DNA from: Bacillota bacterium
GTDB taxonomy: Bacteria; Bacillota; Dethiobacteria; DTU022
Reading direction: 5' to 3'
Assembly (NCBI GenBank): GCA_029782095.1
Contig: JAKOVL010000117.1
Coordinates: 1 to 64,000, forward strand
DNA: 64,000 nucleotides
Shown here: positions 62,975-64,000 of the stretch, one piece after another
Position numbering within the stretch: position 1 is the first letter of the stretch
Layout: each line of letters begins with the position of its first letter
Notes under the pieces: generated by a model
The model's database searches: none
Told to the model about the DNA's origin: nothing
Seen by the model: only the letters and a program-made list of their open reading frames with translations
Position numbers and translations under genes: made by a program

Positions 62975-63496
62975 ATGGACAAAATTATGGAAACAGTGGC
63001 CGGCCTGATGGCGCTGTCGGCCCGTACCGCTCCTAAAGCTGTGGGCCAGGATTTTTTGCAGATTAAAATCATTACCGGTGACGAGATTGAACGACTTGCC
63101 GGGGAAATGATCAAATATGGCCGGGAAAGCGGCCGGCCCAATTATGACCGGGACGGCGATAATGTGCGCCGCTCCGAAGCAGTCCTGCTGCTGTCCCTTC
63201 ACAATGCACGAAACCTCGGGACAAATTGCGGCGCCTGCGGCTTTCCCAGCTGCGCCGCAGCCGAAGCCGCCCGCAAAGAAGGTGAAGAGTTTTTTGGCCC
63301 TGTCTGCGCCTGGCGAGTCATGGACCTGGGCATTGCCCTCGGCTCGGCGGTCAAAACCGCTTCGCTGCTCAATGTGGACAACCGGGTCATGTATCGTATC
63401 GGCGTGGTGGCGCGAAAGATGAATTTAATTGAAGGTGAAATTGCCATCGGGGTGCCCCTCTCGGCCACCGGCAAAAGCATTTATTTCGACCGTTAA
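62975..63496 (+). CDS. DUF2148 ferredoxin-domain protein (COG4739)
   Basis: This 173-residue protein belongs to the DUF2148 group. TNCGACGFPSC (about 83-93) and PVCAWR (near 110) give a C-x2-C-x4-C-x16-C pattern like the four-cysteine Fe-S domain of RnfB and CO dehydrogenase proteins. The N-terminal AGLMALSARTAPKAVGQD is typical of the family. AAGGAGG precedes the ATG. Function is unknown; an iron-sulfur cluster is expected. It lies 21 bases after the Gate pair. Confidence 0.85.
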   Translation: MDKIMETVAGLMALSARTAPKAVGQDFLQIKIITGDEIERLAGEMIKYGRESGRPNYDRDGDNVRRSEAVLLLSLHNARNLGTNCGACGFPSCAAAEAARKEGEEFFGPVCAWRVMDLGIALGSAVKTASLLNVDNRVMYRIGVVARKMNLIEGEIAIGVPLSATGKSIYFDR

Positions 63497-63516
63497 ATTC
63501 CATTCCCGGGGCTGTC

Positions 63517-63570
63517 CCGGCTGTCTCGCCGCACAGCTCCGGGAAGGGGCGCCATTGGCGAGACAGCCGG
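63517..63570. repeat. Perfect 14-bp inverted repeat after the DUF2148 gene
   Basis: CCGGCTGTCTCGCC at 63517-63530 and GGCGAGACAGCCGG at 63557-63570 are exact reverse complements with a 26-base loop. No T tract follows, so it is not a standard terminator. It may still stop transcripts before the T-box promoter. Confidence 0.7.
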
Positions 63571-63620
63571 TGAACGTTAAAGGGCGCTGCGCCGTTCAAC
63601 GGGCCGGTCCAAAATTTTTG

Positions 63621-63650
63621 TTGACAAGGGCCGGGCAATTGTGGTAGCAT
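63621..63650 (+). promoter_or_regulatory. Promoter of the T-box transcript
   Basis: TTGACA (perfect) is followed after 18 bases by TAGCAT, which is preceded by TGn (extended -10). It lies just before the T-box stem I. Confidence 0.7.
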
Positions 63651-63654
63651 TACG

Positions 63655-63961
63655 AAAAGCAAAAAGATAAGACGATGAAAGGAATTAGTAACCTGGATCG
63701 GGGCGGTTAAGAGAGCCGGATGGAGGAAGAACCTCTTCCGAAGCTGCGATTCCGGTACCGTCGCGCCAGGCGAATGGATCCTCGAGTTGCCGACCGAAAT
63801 TCTTGCGGAAAAGTAGGCTCGGACGGAGCTTTCACCGTTAAAAGAAAGCAGGTCTGGGAAGAGCGCTTCTTCCCGCACCTGAACACAAAGGGGCCTGCCA
63901 TCGATGCAGGCAACCGGGGTGGCACCGCGAGCAAACTCTCGTCCCAGGATGAGAGTTTTTT
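63655..63961 (+). ncRNA. T-box riboswitch, tryptophan specifier
   Basis: The core T-box sequence GGGGTGGCACCGCG is at 63916-63929. A terminator follows: AACTCTCGTCC and GGATGAGAGTT around a two-base loop, then TTTTTT. In stem I, AGTA at 63687-63690 faces GAA at 63772-63774 (loop E). The helix CCTGG (63692-63696)/CCAGG (63766-63770) closes above it. The three bases after GAA are UGG (63775-63777), the tryptophan codon, followed by A. Uncharged tRNA-Trp should therefore turn the downstream gene on. Confidence 0.92.
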
Positions 63962-63988
63962 ATTTTATAAAACAAGGAGGTTGTCGCA

Positions 63989-64000
63989 ATGAGCGCAAAA
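63989..64000 (+). CDS. Start of a gene under Trp T-box control, partial
   Basis: Only four codons (MSAK) are inside the window, eight bases after AAGGAGG. The tryptophan T-box makes trpS or a tryptophan biosynthesis or uptake gene most likely; the four residues do not decide. Confidence 0.6.

Larger units (their letters stand above)
63497..63988. other. Intergenic region with stem-loop, promoter and T-box leader
   Basis: These 492 bases hold an inverted repeat (63517-63570), a promoter (63621-63650) and the T-box leader (63655-63961), followed by the ribosome site AAGGAGG of the last gene. No gene is seen. Confidence 0.7.

Overview
The window is a gene-dense stretch (about 57% G+C by eye) of a Gram-positive, spore-forming anaerobe of the Clostridia type. 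The order ytrH-ytrI next to dnaE-pfkA-pyk, a tryptophan T-box, a ykkC-class riboswitch, NAD-dependent DNA ligase and strong AGGAGG ribosome sites with many GTG and TTG starts all fit Firmicutes. Ferredoxin-linked oxoacid oxidation, class I fumarase, adenosylcobalamin-dependent mutase and a K+-dependent-type membrane pyrophosphatase suggest an energy-limited, possibly syntrophic fermenter of propionate, amino acids or short fatty acids (inference). I see no rRNA, tRNA, prophage, CRISPR array or intact insertion sequence.

Layout. 1-3168: an ATP-dependent activase (cut by the left edge) and a two-lobed DUF2229 partner, an uncharacterised radical-type activation pair. 3432-11465: DUF1015 protein, thioesterase, then dnaE-pfkA-pyk. 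11785-14014: sporulation genes ytrH-ytrI and membrane proteins. 14057-18677: trmL, methyltransferase, Lon-like protease, nth and a 57-residue gene. 19670-26270: CoA-transferase, succinate/fumarate flavoprotein plus iron-sulfur subunit, malic enzyme and two-subunit fumarase. 26451-33955: a 2-oxoacid:ferredoxin oxidoreductase operon led by a branched-chain amino acid dehydrogenase, with a consensus sigma-54 promoter and a sigma-54 activator gene just upstream. 34010-37908: ligA, a small gene and an SDR. 37956-47525: methylmalonyl-CoA mutase subunits, MeaB, cobalamin adenosyltransferase, two acyl-CoA dehydrogenases, thiolase and a two-subunit CoA-transferase. 47593-61609: purine genes (purD, H, N, M, F, E and an AzgA-type permease) interrupted by an ABC exporter, an HD-GYP protein and the pyrophosphatase. 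62042-63496: two Gate-domain membrane proteins and a DUF2148 protein. The right end is a Trp T-box before a gene that leaves the window.

Together the genes give an almost complete methylmalonyl-CoA route: methylmalonyl-CoA to succinyl-CoA (mutase, MeaB, adenosyltransferase), possibly succinyl-CoA to succinate (CoA-transferase), succinate to fumarate, malate and pyruvate. Branched-chain amino acids would enter through the dehydrogenase and the ferredoxin-linked oxoacid enzyme under sigma-54 control.

The most unusual non-coding signal is a family of degenerate 7-bp-period repeats (purine-rich units of the type GAnnTCA, later followed by pyrimidine-rich units of the type TTCTGAn) in five intergenic regions. 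Two of the copies also share a non-repetitive core.
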